64,000 nt of DNA from Alistipes sp. GTDB lineage: Bacteria; Bacteroidota; Bacteroidia; Bacteroidales; Rikenellaceae. Position numbers and translations under genes: made by a program. Positions 1-7,915 of the stretch are shown here, in pieces (within the stretch, counting starts at the first letter, position 1; each line of letters opens with the position of its first letter). The stretch spans positions 29,964 to 93,963 of the forward strand of contig JAFWYM010000027.1 in the NCBI GenBank assembly GCA_017517705.1, read 5' to 3'. The notes beneath the pieces were generated by a model that worked only from the letters and a program-made list of their open reading frames with translations, did not search any database and was not told the DNA's origin.

Positions 1-168
1 GCCGCCATTCTCCTGGTAGTTATCCTTAAGCTCGGGGTGGTACTTCTCGATCCATACAGCCAATGAGCGCTGCTCCACCTCCTCGAATGTCATCTTGGGC
101 TCCTTCACACAGGCAGCAGCGAGGAGGAGGATGCCCCAAAATAATATGCCTTTTAGTCTATATCTCAT
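1..168 (-). CDS. Lipoprotein, N-terminal 56 codons (runs off the left edge)
   Basis: Only the first 56 codons are in the window; the gene continues past base 1. The ATG at 166-168 opens a short hydrophobic signal ending in LAAAC, a lipobox, so the product should be a lipid-anchored envelope protein. The rest of the visible part is charged (KEPKMTFEEVEQR) and shows no domain. The start lies 18 bases after the stop of the FKBP lipoprotein gene on the same strand, so the two are probably cotranscribed. Bacteroidales often have two small lipoproteins of the FKBP or DUF4827 kind side by side, so a related role is possible, but that rests on position only. Confidence 0.7.
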   Translation of the reverse strand, partial: MRYRLKGILFWGILLLAAACVKEPKMTFEEVEQRSLAVWIEKYHPELKDNYQENGG

Positions 169-186
169 ACTCAATTTGTTACTCTG

Positions 187-801
187 TTACTCCACGTTCA
201 CGATGTCTACAAACCACACTACCGAGGACTTGCTTGGCACCTTGCCCACGTAGTGCTTGCCATACGCCGCCTCGTAGGTGAGGTATACCTCCACGCTGTC
301 GCCCTCGCGACAACCCTTGAGTGCTGTTTCGAGACCACCGAGGAGCTCATCGGCGCCTATCTTCACGCGCATAGGCTCCGTCGTCCACTCATACTCGGCG
401 TCGAGACCCATCTCCTCGAGCTTGGCCAGCGACTCTGCATCGTTTGTGGCGAACATGTTGGTTACGGTAGGTGCCGCATTGTTGAAGATGTATGCAGTAT
501 ATACAATCTCTATGGTCGAGCCCTTGCGCACCTCGTCCCAGCCATCGCGACCCTCGGCATAGTATGTGGCGATGTAGCGATATATGTTCATGCCCCAGCG
601 TGTGTAGAACTGTGGCTCGTCGTCGAGCGAGTTGCCTATGTCGTCCTCGACAATGAGGCGCGGCTGGTGTGAGCCTGTGAGGTATCGCTCGATACCCGTC
701 TGTTGCGATGTGAGCACGGTGTCGGTGTCGTTGGAGCAGCCTGAGGTAAGGAGCGCCACAACGACGACAGCGATGGTTGCTATGTTACGTATCAACTTCA
801 T
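187..801 (-). CDS. FKBP-type peptidyl-prolyl cis-trans isomerase lipoprotein
   Basis: A 204-residue protein. The start is placed at the ATG 799-801 (MKLIRN) because it opens a signal peptide with lipobox LTSGC; a longer open frame runs upstream but would bury that signal and cross the promoter. The C-terminal half reads like an FKBP fold: a strand with GSTIEIVYTAYIF, then ADELLGGLETALKGCREGD, then VEVYLTYEAAYGK and a final hydrophobic strand (VVWFVDIVNVE). The family catalyses prolyl isomerisation in secreted proteins. The sequence departs from classical FKBPs, so activity is not certain. It is probably cotranscribed with the downstream partial lipoprotein gene. Confidence 0.8.
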   Translation of the reverse strand: MKLIRNIATIAVVVVALLTSGCSNDTDTVLTSQQTGIERYLTGSHQPRLIVEDDIGNSLDDEPQFYTRWGMNIYRYIATYYAEGRDGWDEVRKGSTIEIVYTAYIFNNAAPTVTNMFATNDAESLAKLEEMGLDAEYEWTTEPMRVKIGADELLGGLETALKGCREGDSVEVYLTYEAAYGKHYVGKVPSKSSVVWFVDIVNVE

Positions 802-818
802 ACTATAGTATAATCGTG

Positions 819-826
819 CAAAGTTA
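819..826 (-). promoter_or_regulatory. -7 promoter box of the FKBP lipoprotein gene
   Basis: The minus strand reads TAACTTTG, a match to the Bacteroidota -7 consensus TAnnTTTG, 17 bases before the chosen ATG. No clear -33 box is seen. Confidence 0.6.
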
Positions 827-870
827 ATAATTATTTTGCCATGCTCCACCTTTTTTCGTAGAAAAAGTCA

Positions 871-1458
871 CTATAGTCGCTTTAGCGCTGCGCGTATGGC
901 ATCCTCGACACTGATGGTGGAACTCTCCTTGAATATCGCCGTTAGAGCCTTCTCGGATGCTGCCTTCTGGAATCCGAGCATTGCCAGGGCGGCCATAGCC
1001 TCATCGTAGGCGGCATTGTTGCGCTCCTTGGCTACAACAAGCTCGGCATTGCCTGCGAGTTCGAGCATCTTGCCCGAGAGCTCGACAATAATCTTCTGTG
1101 CAGTCTTGAGTCCCAAGCCCTTGACATTTTTTAGCAGTACGGCATTCTCGGTGGCTATGATATTCTGCAACTCGCGTGGCGAGTATGTCGAGAGAATCAT
1201 CCTCGCGGTGTTGCCACCTACGCCCGAGACGCTTATGAGCTGACGGAAGAGCTCGCGTTCGATCTTCGTGGAGAAGCCGAAGAGAGTCTGCTGATCCTCG
1301 CGCACGATGAAGTGTACGTAGAGTAATGCCTCTGACGAGTGCTCGATGTCGGAGTATGTCTTTAGCGATATGTTTATCATATATCCCACGCCCGCAGCCT
1401 CAATCACGGCGTATGTGGGTGTAGCCTCGGCAACCTTTCCTGTTATATATTCGTACAT
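871..1458 (-). CDS. ruvA: Holliday junction branch migration protein RuvA
   Basis: A 195-residue protein, normal length for RuvA, which binds four-way DNA junctions as a tetramer and loads the RuvB motor. The N-terminal OB fold begins MYEYITGKV and continues GVGYMINIS. A central helix-hairpin-helix region holds LISVSGVGGNTARMIL and NVKGLGLKTAQKIIVEL. The C-terminal third (YDEAMAALAMLGF to the end) is the RuvB-contacting UBA-like domain. No ruvB or ruvC lies beside it in the window. The ATG at 1456-1458 begins the conserved N-terminus directly. Confidence 0.96.
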   Translation of the reverse strand: MYEYITGKVAEATPTYAVIEAAGVGYMINISLKTYSDIEHSSEALLYVHFIVREDQQTLFGFSTKIERELFRQLISVSGVGGNTARMILSTYSPRELQNIIATENAVLLKNVKGLGLKTAQKIIVELSGKMLELAGNAELVVAKERNNAAYDEAMAALAMLGFQKAASEKALTAIFKESSTISVEDAIRAALKRL

Positions 1459-1518
1459 AGCAACACGCTGTTGGTTGAAAATAATTGCAAATTTTCTACA
1501 AAAGTAAATAAATTTTCG

Positions 1519-1526
1519 TACCTTTG
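1519..1526 (+). promoter_or_regulatory. -7 promoter box of the OmpH-like lipoprotein gene
   Basis: TACCTTTG matches TAnnTTTG, with TTTTC at 1492-1496 as a poor -33 box. The start codon follows 42 bases later, and the diverging ruvA starts at 1458. Confidence 0.65.
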
Positions 1527-1568
1527 TGTTTTGAATTGCGAAAATTAACTAAAACAAGGGATATTATT

Positions 1569-2246
1569 ATGAAAAGAACACTTTTGTTTGCCGTAGCTGC
1601 GGTGATGTGCGCTTGTGGTGGTGCTGACAATAAGAGTAAGGGTGAGGCTACTGTCAGCGACTCTACGGAGGTGCGTACTGTTGAGTGCGTTGCAAGTGGC
1701 GATGTGGTGTATGTTGACCTCGACTATATTATGATGTCGAGCAAGCTCTATGCTCAGGAGGGTAAGAGCCTTGAGGCTAAGGTTAAGAGCTTCGAGGAGA
1801 AGTCTATAACCACACAGGAGGGCTGGGCTAAGAAGGAGCAGAGCCTTGCTGCCGAGTACAACAAACTTCAGGCCGACGCTGCCAAGCTCGAGCAGGACTA
1901 CGCCAAGGGCTTGATCACGACGCTTAATGCGCAGCAGAAGCAGGAGGAGTTGCAGACTAAGGGTAACTCTATTCAGTCGCGAATGACGGCACTCCAGAAT
2001 ACGGTGCAGAGCGAGGGACAGAAGCTCCAGGAGGAGGAGCGCGCCTTGGGCGAGGAGCAGATGGTGCTCATGAATAAGTTCCAGGATCTCACACGTCGTG
2101 CTCTTGACGAGGTGAATGCCGACCACCGTTACAAGATGATTCTCAATGCTGTCTCTGTCGTAGACTCAGACCCCACGCTCAACATCTCGGATATCATCCT
2201 TAAGAAGGTTGACCAGATCTACGAGGCGGATAATAGCGCCGAGTAG
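1569..2246 (+). CDS. OmpH/Skp-like periplasmic chaperone, lipoprotein form
   Basis: A 225-residue protein starting at the ATG 1569-1571; an upstream in-frame start would extend into the promoter. The N-terminus is a signal with a weak lipobox (MCAC). After a short acidic linker comes VVYVDLDYIMMSSK, resembling the first strand of Skp/OmpH, then a long coiled coil rich in Glu, Lys and Gln (about residues 70-165), and a closing region with DPTLNISDIILKKV, similar to the Skp C-terminal strand. Family members hold unfolded outer-membrane proteins in the periplasm. Usual Skp is not lipid anchored, so this is a lipoprotein variant; the client is unknown. A strong terminator follows. Confidence 0.75.
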   Translation: MKRTLLFAVAAVMCACGGADNKSKGEATVSDSTEVRTVECVASGDVVYVDLDYIMMSSKLYAQEGKSLEAKVKSFEEKSITTQEGWAKKEQSLAAEYNKLQADAAKLEQDYAKGLITTLNAQQKQEELQTKGNSIQSRMTALQNTVQSEGQKLQEEERALGEEQMVLMNKFQDLTRRALDEVNADHRYKMILNAVSVVDSDPTLNISDIILKKVDQIYEADNSAE

Positions 2247-2274
2247 CGAATAATTATCGCCTACCTATAACTTT

Positions 2275-2307
2275 TGCCGATTTGCTCTTGCAAGTCGGCA
2301 TTTTTTT
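2275..2307 (+). terminator. Intrinsic terminator after the OmpH-like gene
   Basis: An 11-bp stem (TGCCGATTTGC with GCAAGTCGGCA, one G-T pair) with a TCTT loop, followed by seven T. It lies 28 bases past the stop codon and separates the gene from cdaA. Confidence 0.85.
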
Positions 2308-2348
2308 GACTAATTTCGCACCGGAATTTAAACCTTAGAGTCGCAGAT

Positions 2349-3149
2349 ATGGGATTCATACCTATTACCTTCGTAGATATCATAGATATCATCCTTGTAG
2401 CCTCGCTCCTTTATGGCCTCTTCCGCGCTATGAAGGGCACGAGCGCACCATATATCATGGTGGGTATATTTGTGATATACTTAGTATGGATTCTTGTCAA
2501 GACCTTCAACCTTGTTCTCTTCTCGAACATCCTCGGACAGCTGATATCTATAGGTATGCTTGCCATCCTTATCATCTTCCAGCCCGAGATACGCCACTTC
2601 CTGCAGGTCATAGGCCGTCAGCGTGAGCGCTTTGAGTGGCTGACGAAGATATTTAATCTGCGTAGCCGTAAGACCGAGGGCGATATAAACCTTGTGCCTA
2701 TTGTCACGGCGTGCCAGGAGATGGGCGAGCAGAAGGTCGGAGCACTCATCCTCATTAAGCAGTCTAATGACCTCGGCATCGTCGAGGAGAGTGGCATATC
2801 TATCGATGCTAAGGTGTCGACAGCGCTCCTGGAGAATATATTTTTCAAGAATGCACCCCTGCACGATGGCGCTGTTGTCATCAGTGGCGACCGCGTTGTC
2901 GCAGCCAAGTGTGTGCTCCCCTCGACACGTCAGGAGGTGCCTAAGTCGTACGGTATGCGTCATCGCGCAGCCTTGGGTATGAGTGAGGTGTCGGACGCTA
3001 TCATCATCGTTGTCTCGGAGGAGACGGGTGCCATATCGTTGGCTCATGACTCGGTCATCAAACGTAACGTTGATCCTCAGCGCTTGGCACAGTCGATACG
3101 TAAGTTGATGCATATCAACAACCAGCGCCGTGAGGAGAAGGCCGAGTAA
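2349..3149 (+). CDS. cdaA: Diadenylate cyclase CdaA (c-di-AMP synthase)
   Basis: A 266-residue membrane enzyme that joins two ATP to form cyclic di-AMP. Three hydrophobic helices fill about residues 9-82, ending in LIIFQPEIRHFL, the usual junction into the catalytic domain. The DAC (DisA_N) domain follows with both diagnostic motifs: DGAVVI (in LHDGAVVIS) and the RHR motif (in MRHRAALG). Length matches the family. In the many bacteria that use it, c-di-AMP controls potassium and osmotic balance; the TrkH potassium channel at 42.6 kb is a plausible but unproven target. The gene stands between a terminator and tRNA-Gln, so it is probably its own transcript. Confidence 0.95.
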   Translation: MGFIPITFVDIIDIILVASLLYGLFRAMKGTSAPYIMVGIFVIYLVWILVKTFNLVLFSNILGQLISIGMLAILIIFQPEIRHFLQVIGRQRERFEWLTKIFNLRSRKTEGDINLVPIVTACQEMGEQKVGALILIKQSNDLGIVEESGISIDAKVSTALLENIFFKNAPLHDGAVVISGDRVVAAKCVLPSTRQEVPKSYGMRHRAALGMSEVSDAIIIVVSEETGAISLAHDSVIKRNVDPQRLAQSIRKLMHINNQRREEKAE

Positions 3150-3177
3150 ATAATCGTAGATATTATACATCTAAAAT

Positions 3178-3208
3178 TTTGCTGTTTAAAAACTTTACAC
3201 TATCTTTG
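3178..3208 (+). promoter_or_regulatory. Promoter of tRNA-Gln
   Basis: TTTG at 3178-3181 and TATCTTTG at 3201-3208 with 19 bases between them, a full match to the Bacteroidota -33/-7 consensus, 21 bases before the mature tRNA. Confidence 0.85.
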
Positions 3209-3229
3209 CCGACGCTTACGAGCAACGAT

Positions 3230-3303
3230 TGAGCTATGGTGTAATGGTAACACAGCAGATTTTGGTTCTGTTATTCTGAGTTCGAATCTCGGTAGCTCAA
3301 CCA
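3230..3303 (+). tRNA. tRNA-Gln (anticodon UUG)
   Basis: A full cloverleaf. Acceptor arms TGAGCTA (3230-3236) and TAGCTCA (3293-3299) pair perfectly. The D arm is GTGT/ACAC, the anticodon stem GCAGA/TCTGT encloses loop TTTTGGT with anticodon TTG at 3262-3264, and the T arm CTGAG-TTCGAAT-CTCGG is intact. The discriminator base is A3300 and CCA (3301-3303) is encoded. A terminator follows. Confidence 0.97.
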
Positions 3304-3331
3304 TAGAAGCCTCCTTGTGGGGGTGGGTTTT

Positions 3332-3362
3332 TCGGCAGTGAAAATTTCACTGCCGATTTTGT
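3332..3362 (+). terminator. Intrinsic terminator after tRNA-Gln
   Basis: A near-perfect palindrome TCGGCAGTGAAA / TTTCACTGCCGA at 3332-3356, followed by TTTTGTTT. Confidence 0.85.
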
Positions 3363-3450
3363 TTATCTACAATGCGTTAGACTACTATAGTGTGAAATGG
3401 GGCTCAGTCGTAAATTCCGGTGGGGCATTAAAAAAGTTAAGCGAAAATAT

Positions 3451-3535
3451 GGGGAGTATGGGGAGTATGGGTAATGTGGGTAATAATACCCAACCTACTC
3501 AGTCTACTCACTCTACCCAATCACCCCAGTGAATT
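3451..3535. repeat. G-run array with 9-base period and C-rich arm
   Basis: G-runs begin at 3451, 3460, 3469 and 3478, exactly nine bases apart, in a GGGGAGTAT-type unit, which fits a G-quadruplex pattern (loops of 5-6). A C-rich stretch follows (TACCC, CTACTC, CTACCC, CACCCC) and could fold back. A second array of the same design lies at 22854-22883. Open frames across it encode low-complexity peptides and are not genes. Confidence 0.6.
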
Positions 3536-3597
3536 TAGGGAGGTTAGAGAGGTTAGAGAAATACCTAATAGCACTTTCCTTAAACTCTCTAAAAAGC

Positions 3598-3806
3598 CGT
3601 CATCGCGAAGAATTGCATCCGAAGGCTACACTGATACGCAACCACGCTCTATGCAATTCTGTGGCGATCTACCTTTGTTATCTCCCTCGCTGATGCGCAC
3701 CATCGCACTCCCTAACGAAGTATATTCAGCGGTAGATGCCCACGTTGGGGCATGGTAGCAATCAACTCTCTCCAACCACCACGGATGCCCCGCCTCGGCA
3801 TGACGA
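3598..3806 (+). repeat. MITE-like interspersed element, copy 1
   Basis: A ~208 bp element that begins CGTCATCGCG and ends GGCATGACG, so the six terminal bases CGTCAT/ATGACG are inverted repeats. Internal inverted repeats include GAATTGCAT (3610-3618) with ATGCAATTC (3651-3659). An inverted copy, alike over its whole length, is at 14076-14283, and a decayed relative is at 27284-27424. It has no coding capacity of its own; open frames across it differ between copies. Together with the G-run array it accounts for most of the 690-base gap between tRNA-Gln and the ohrR-like gene. Confidence 0.75.
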
Positions 3807-3996
3807 GTTGATTTATACTCCACCGACTATTAAGACTGAACCCTTTTACGGCTGAGTCTTTGGGTTTGGTCTAAAAATTTTGGATCGTACTATTTTTTTA
3901 TTTACCTTTGTTGTGCGCAATTAAATTTTGTACAATATTAATTATGTAGAGCATATACAGCCCGCGAGATAGAGAGGTGCTATAATACAAATTACG

Positions 3997-4422
3997 ATGA
4001 ACGATAAACTGAAACTCGAAAATCAACTATGCTTCCCGCTATATGCAGCGGCAAAGGAGGTGATGCGACGATATAGACCATTGCTCGACCCCTTTGGATT
4101 GACATATACACAGTATATTGCGATGATGGCGCTGTGGGAGCATAGGGCATTGACCATAACAGAGCTTGGTGCGATGCTCATGCTTGACTCGGGAACACTC
4201 ACCCCCATGCTTAAGAAGATGGAGGGCGATGGTCTTGTTGTTCGCCATCGCTCGGATGATGATGAGCGTAAGGTGATAGTATCGCTTACCGATAAGGGTG
4301 CCAAGCTTCATGATGACATTGGCATCGTGCCAGACTCGATGGGTGCATGTGTGAAGCTCGCGAGCGAGGAGGCAGCACAGCTCTATACGTTACTCTACAA
4401 ACTTATTAACACACTAAAATAG
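3997..4422 (+). CDS. ohrR: MarR-family peroxide-sensing regulator, OhrR-like
   Basis: A 141-residue MarR-family protein. The N-terminus LKLENQLCFPLYAAAKEV matches the OhrR subfamily, in which the N-terminal cysteine (here Cys12) is oxidised by organic hydroperoxides and releases DNA. The winged helix follows: LTITELGAMLMLDSGTLTPMLKKME and wing RSDDDERKVIVSLT. OhrR normally represses the peroxidase gene ohr, but no ohr is nearby; the two small genes behind it in the same run may be cotargets. The ATG at 3997 is followed at once by the conserved sequence. OhrR is favoured over a generic MarR call because of Cys12 and its context. Confidence 0.82.
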   Translation: MNDKLKLENQLCFPLYAAAKEVMRRYRPLLDPFGLTYTQYIAMMALWEHRALTITELGAMLMLDSGTLTPMLKKMEGDGLVVRHRSDDDERKVIVSLTDKGAKLHDDIGIVPDSMGACVKLASEEAAQLYTLLYKLINTLK

Positions 4423-4428
4423 ATTACT

Positions 4429-4611
4429 ATGGCACAGCACAAATGTTCAGAATGTCCCATAAGGGCGAAGTACGACAACAACCCCAAATCATTTGTAGGA
4501 CGTTTTTGGCGTTGGCATATAGGCTTTTGCCCGGGGTGGAAGGCATATTACGGATCGTTGTCGGAGCGCGAGCGTATGGATCTAAAAGCTAAATATAACC
4601 TTAAGAAGTAG
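4429..4611 (+). CDS. Conserved small Cys-containing protein, function unknown
   Basis: A 60-residue soluble protein starting six bases after the ohrR-like stop, so cotranscribed. It is basic and rich in Trp and Tyr, with a CSECPIRAKYD motif near the N-terminus and FCPGWKAYY in the centre; three cysteines could bind a metal or respond to redox, which would suit an OhrR operon, but that is inference. I recognise the general type from other Bacteroidales as an uncharacterised short protein and cannot name a function. Spacing, the ATG start and clean reading support a real gene. Confidence 0.7.
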   Translation: MAQHKCSECPIRAKYDNNPKSFVGRFWRWHIGFCPGWKAYYGSLSERERMDLKAKYNLKK

Positions 4612-4614
4612 TCC

Positions 4615-4887
4615 GTGAAGAGTCTATTTAAGCCTATTATGGAGCGTGTTAAGGTATTTCTTTCACGTCTCTCATTTCGTACGGGCGTAATCATTCTTGC
4701 GCTCTGCATACCATGCTATGTGCTCTCCTTTGCACAGATGCTGCTACCTATCTCGGCCGCGGCTAAGAGTGTACTTTGGTTTGTGCTTTTTGGTATGGCT
4801 AAGACCACACAATATGCCGGCTTGGCTATCATTGGCGTGGAGGGCTGGCGTCGCGTGAAGGGGTGGTTTAGGCGTAGGCGCGACTAA
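4615..4887 (+). CDS. Small membrane protein with two transmembrane helices
   Basis: A 90-residue protein starting at GTG 4615-4617, three bases after the previous stop; an alternative ATG at 4639 would shorten it by eight residues. Two hydrophobic helices are visible (GVIILALCIPCYVLSFAQMLL and, after a short loop, SVLWFVLFGMA plus TTQYAGLAIIGV), followed by a very basic tail (RRVKGWFRRRRD) that should lie in the cytoplasm. It resembles the short proteins annotated as transporter suffix domain proteins, but I am not sure of that. It is the third gene of the ohrR-like operon. Confidence 0.65.
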   Translation: MKSLFKPIMERVKVFLSRLSFRTGVIILALCIPCYVLSFAQMLLPISAAAKSVLWFVLFGMAKTTQYAGLAIIGVEGWRRVKGWFRRRRD

Positions 4888-4925
4888 GCCTACAACTACA
4901 TCTTTTTACCCCCCCCTAACAATTA

Positions 4926-4957
4926 GGGGATGACCAAATTACTTTTTAGTCACCCCC
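4926..4957. terminator. Hairpin between converging genes
   Basis: GGGGATGAC (4926-4934 region) pairs with GTCACCCCC (4949-4957) with one mismatch, around a loop containing CTTTTTA. It belongs to the recurrent GACTAAAAAGT hairpin type found at 27.5, 29.3 and 63.7 kb. It lies between the small membrane protein gene and the converging histone-like gene and could serve both. Confidence 0.6.
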
Positions 4958-4983
4958 TCTTATATCACATCTCGTCGGTAAGA

Positions 4984-5160
4984 TTATTTCTTAGCCTCCT
5001 CAACAGATACCTTGCGGAAATCCTTAAGAAGCTTAGAAAGCTCCAAAGCTGCCTTGCGAGCGCGTGTGCCGGCTGCCTTGTTGTTCTTCTCTACCTGCAA
5101 TGCTGCGTTAGTTGCAAATGCCTCATACTGTGCGGCGATGTTTTCTACTAAAGTCTTCAT
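4984..5160 (-). CDS. Histone H1-like small basic protein
   Basis: A 58-residue protein starting at the ATG 5158-5160; longer in-frame starts cross its promoter. It begins MKTLVENIAAQYEAF, is Lys/Ala-rich (EKNNKAAGTRARKAALEL) and ends in a basic amphipathic tail (KDFRKVSVEEAKK). This is the pattern of the short Bacteroidales proteins annotated as histone H1/Hc1-like, thought to bind DNA, although direct evidence for this group is limited. The strong promoter suggests high expression. Confidence 0.85.
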   Translation of the reverse strand: MKTLVENIAAQYEAFATNAALQVEKNNKAAGTRARKAALELSKLLKDFRKVSVEEAKK

Positions 5161-5193
5161 ATCAATAATTGTATTATAAGGTTTTTCGTTTTG

Positions 5194-5222
5194 CAAAGTT
5201 ATAAAATATTTTTGTTTTGCAA
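5194..5222 (-). promoter_or_regulatory. Promoter of the histone-like gene
   Basis: On the minus strand the -7 box TAACTTTG is at 5201-5194 and TTG at 5222-5220 is the -33 box, 18 bases apart. The leader is about 30 bases. Confidence 0.75.
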
Positions 5223-5350
5223 TAGTTTTTGAAAAAAAATCAACCATAAAGCCGTGATTTACCGATAAATCTGCATAAATAGCAGTCATGGCTGCATGTC
5301 TATCTATAAGTGTGGCAAATATGGCGATAAAAAATAACTATTATTTGGGA

Positions 5351-5381
5351 TTGCACGCTCACTACATATTTCGTACCTTTG
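5351..5381 (+). promoter_or_regulatory. Promoter of feoAB
   Basis: TTGC at 5351-5354 and TACCTTTG at 5374-5381, 19 bases apart, 28 bases before the ATG at 5410. No obvious Fur-box palindrome was recognised beside it. Confidence 0.75.
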
Positions 5382-5409
5382 TCGCCGTAATAATATTATA
5401 TAAGTATAA

Positions 5410-7773
5410 ATGCGCCTAAGTGAGTTAAAAACAGGAGATACGGCCACGGTTGTCAAGGTTCTTGGATATGGGGGCTTTCGTCGTCGTATTATGGAGATGG
5501 GCTTCGTGCGTGGTCAGGAGGTTAAGGTCATCCTCGATGCACCGCTTAAGGATCCCATCGAGTATCACATCATGGGCTACGATATATCGCTACGACGCAA
5601 GGAGGCAGAGATGATTGTCGTGATGACACGTGAGGAGGCTGAGGCCCTCACTGCCACCGAGGATGCTACGCTTATCGCGAGCGATGTTATGAGCTACGCC
5701 GTGGGAAGCAAGCATAAGCACATCAGCGTTGGTCTTGTGGGTAATCCCAACTCGGGTAAGACATCGCTCTTCAATACCCTCTGTGGTCGCAGCGAGCACG
5801 TAGGTAACTATAGCGGTGTTACGGTCGATGCCAAGCGTGGCACGCTGAAATATCGCGACTACACCATCGAGATTACCGATCTTCCCGGTACGTATGCTCT
5901 CTCGGCATACTCTCCGGAGGAGGTATACGTGCGTCGTCATATCGTAGACAACACCCCCGATGTTATTGTCAATACGGTCGTGGCGTCAAACCTCGAGCGT
6001 AACCTATACCTTACTACCGAGCTTATCGACATAAGCCCCAAGATGGTCATCGCGCTGAATATGTACGATGAGCTTGAGCGTAGTGGTGCTACGTTCGACC
6101 ACGAGGCTCTTAGTGAGATGATAGGTGTGCCGATGGTTCCCGTCGTGGCACCCTCGGGTGTAGGTATCGAGAGACTTCTGGATGCCGTCATTGCCGTACA
6201 CGAGAATAGCGATAGCCGCGTGCGACATATACATATCGGCTATGGTGCTGTCATCGAGGAGCACCTCGAGCCACTGAATAGCGATATGCGCCTGCATCGC
6301 GAGGAGCTTACGGCACACTTCCCTCCGCGCTACTACGCTTTGAAGCTCCTCGAGGGCGACAAGGAGGTAGTATCGCTACTTAAGACATCGCCCCACTATG
6401 CGAGGTGGGAGAAGATGGCCGAGCGTGCGCGTCTGGCTATCGAGGAGGCGCTCAATGAGGATATAGAGACGGCCCTCGCCGATCGTAAGTATGGCTTCAT
6501 CTCGGGTGCGCTGAAGGAGACATACACAGCCGCGGAGTATCGTCGCGACACGTGGAGCGATAAGCTCGATGCTCTTGTTACGCATCGTATATGGGGATTC
6601 CCGATATTCTTCGCCCTGATGTGGTTTATGTTCTACTGCACCTTTACGCTTGGTGCCTATCCGCAGGAGTGGATAGATATGGGCGTGGGGTGGCTCTACG
6701 ACACTGTACACGGAATGATGGAGGCGGGGCCTTTGAGGGATATGATTACCGACGGTGTCATTAGTGGCGTAGGTAGTGTCCTGGTGTTCCTGCCGAACAT
6801 TATGATACTCTACCTTTTCATCTCTTTCCTCGAGGACTCGGGCTATCTTGCACGTGCAGCCTTCATTATGGATAAGGTCATGCACCGCATGGGTGTCCAC
6901 GGCAAGTCGTTCATACCTATGGTTATGGGCTTCGGCTGCAATGTCCCTGCGGTTATGTCCTGTCGTACCATTGAGTGTCGCACGTCGCGCCTCATAACCA
7001 TCATGGTTGTGCCCTTTATGTCGTGCAGCGCGCGCCTACCTATATACATGATGATTGTGGGCACCTTCTTTGCCGATCACGCCGGCACGGTGCTCTTCCT
7101 CCTCTACCTCCTCGGCATAGCTATGGCCGTCATCACGGCCCGCCTTATGCGAAGGTTTATGTTTAGGGAGCAGGAGGCACCCTTCGTTATGGAACTCTCG
7201 CCCTACCGTATGCCTACAGCGATGACAACACTCCGACATATGTGGTCGAAGTGTGTTCAGTATCTGCGTAAGATGGGAGGATTGATACTTATCGCCTCTA
7301 TCGTTGTGTGGCTCTTAAGCTACTACCCACGCCCCACCCATGGCAATGATGATGCTAATGCTCCTGCCTACGAGTTGTCATATATGGGACATATAGGTCA
7401 GTTCTGCAACCCGATATTCGAGCCAATGGATATGGAGTGGCAGGCTACCGTTGCTCTTATCTCGGGAATCCCTGCTAAGGAGATTGTCGTGAGTACGATG
7501 AACGTACTCTATGCACAGCCTGGCGACGATGCACCGGCCAGTGACGATGAGCTATCGTCGGATGTCAGTGAGCGTATCGCGGGAAGCATGTCGACACCCA
7601 CAGCCGTGGCATTCCTAATCTTCGCCCTCCTCTACCTCCCCTGTATAGCCACCATTATGGCTATCGGCTCGGAGCTTAACTGGCGTTGGGCTGTAGGCTC
7701 GGCTATATACAATACCGCTATTGCGTGGATTATTGCGTGGATAGCCTTCCACTTAACTCAATGGATCGTGTAG
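5410..7773 (+). CDS. feoB: Ferrous iron transporter, FeoA-FeoB fusion
   Basis: A 787-residue inner-membrane Fe(II) transporter in which FeoA is fused to the N-terminus of FeoB. Residues 1-75 are the SH3-like FeoA domain (LSELKTGDTATVVKV, ending MIVV). The G domain follows with G1 GNPNSGKT (111-118), the switch region GVTVDAKRG, G3 DLPGTY (157-162) and G4 NMYDE. The membrane part begins near residue 395 with Gate repeats, including GFGCNVPAVMSCRTIE and the second gate GIPAKEIVV. Stand-alone FeoB is about 770 residues, so the G-domain spacer is compact. A Cys-rich partner gene follows after one base. It is normally induced by iron limitation. Confidence 0.96.
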   Translation: MRLSELKTGDTATVVKVLGYGGFRRRIMEMGFVRGQEVKVILDAPLKDPIEYHIMGYDISLRRKEAEMIVVMTREEAEALTATEDATLIASDVMSYAVGSKHKHISVGLVGNPNSGKTSLFNTLCGRSEHVGNYSGVTVDAKRGTLKYRDYTIEITDLPGTYALSAYSPEEVYVRRHIVDNTPDVIVNTVVASNLERNLYLTTELIDISPKMVIALNMYDELERSGATFDHEALSEMIGVPMVPVVAPSGVGIERLLDAVIAVHENSDSRVRHIHIGYGAVIEEHLEPLNSDMRLHREELTAHFPPRYYALKLLEGDKEVVSLLKTSPHYARWEKMAERARLAIEEALNEDIETALADRKYGFISGALKETYTAAEYRRDTWSDKLDALVTHRIWGFPIFFALMWFMFYCTFTLGAYPQEWIDMGVGWLYDTVHGMMEAGPLRDMITDGVISGVGSVLVFLPNIMILYLFISFLEDSGYLARAAFIMDKVMHRMGVHGKSFIPMVMGFGCNVPAVMSCRTIECRTSRLITIMVVPFMSCSARLPIYMMIVGTFFADHAGTVLFLLYLLGIAMAVITARLMRRFMFREQEAPFVMELSPYRMPTAMTTLRHMWSKCVQYLRKMGGLILIASIVVWLLSYYPRPTHGNDDANAPAYELSYMGHIGQFCNPIFEPMDMEWQATVALISGIPAKEIVVSTMNVLYAQPGDDAPASDDELSSDVSERIAGSMSTPTAVAFLIFALLYLPCIATIMAIGSELNWRWAVGSAIYNTAIAWIIAWIAFHLTQWIV

Positions 7774-7774
7774 T

Positions 7775-7915
7775 ATGAGTAGTCAGGAGTGGATAGTTCT
7801 TGCCGTAGCGGTTGTTGTCGCTATTGTCTTGGTGCGTAAGGTGTGGCGTTTCTTTACCTGCGGCCCCACAAGCTCATGTGATGGGTGTGGTAAGGATTGC
7901 CCCCACCGAAAGTAG
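7775..7915 (+). CDS. FeoB-associated Cys-rich membrane protein
   Basis: A 46-residue protein immediately after feoB (one base between stop and ATG). One transmembrane helix (IVLAVAVVVAIVLV) is followed by a basic stretch and a cysteine-rich tail CGPTSSCDGCGKDCPHRK with four Cys and one His. This is the layout of the FeoB-associated Cys-rich family, found next to feoB in many bacteria; a role in ferrous iron handling is presumed. Its last 62 bases overlap, on the opposite strand, the 3' end of the AraC regulator gene. Confidence 0.88.
   Translation: MSSQEWIVLAVAVVVAIVLVRKVWRFFTCGPTSSCDGCGKDCPHRK

Noticed and set aside
3317-3758. Open frames across the tRNA-Gln to ohrR-like spacer
   Set aside because: They run through the G-run array and the MITE-like copy, give low-complexity peptides (MGSMGSMGN), and the frames are not kept in the other copies.
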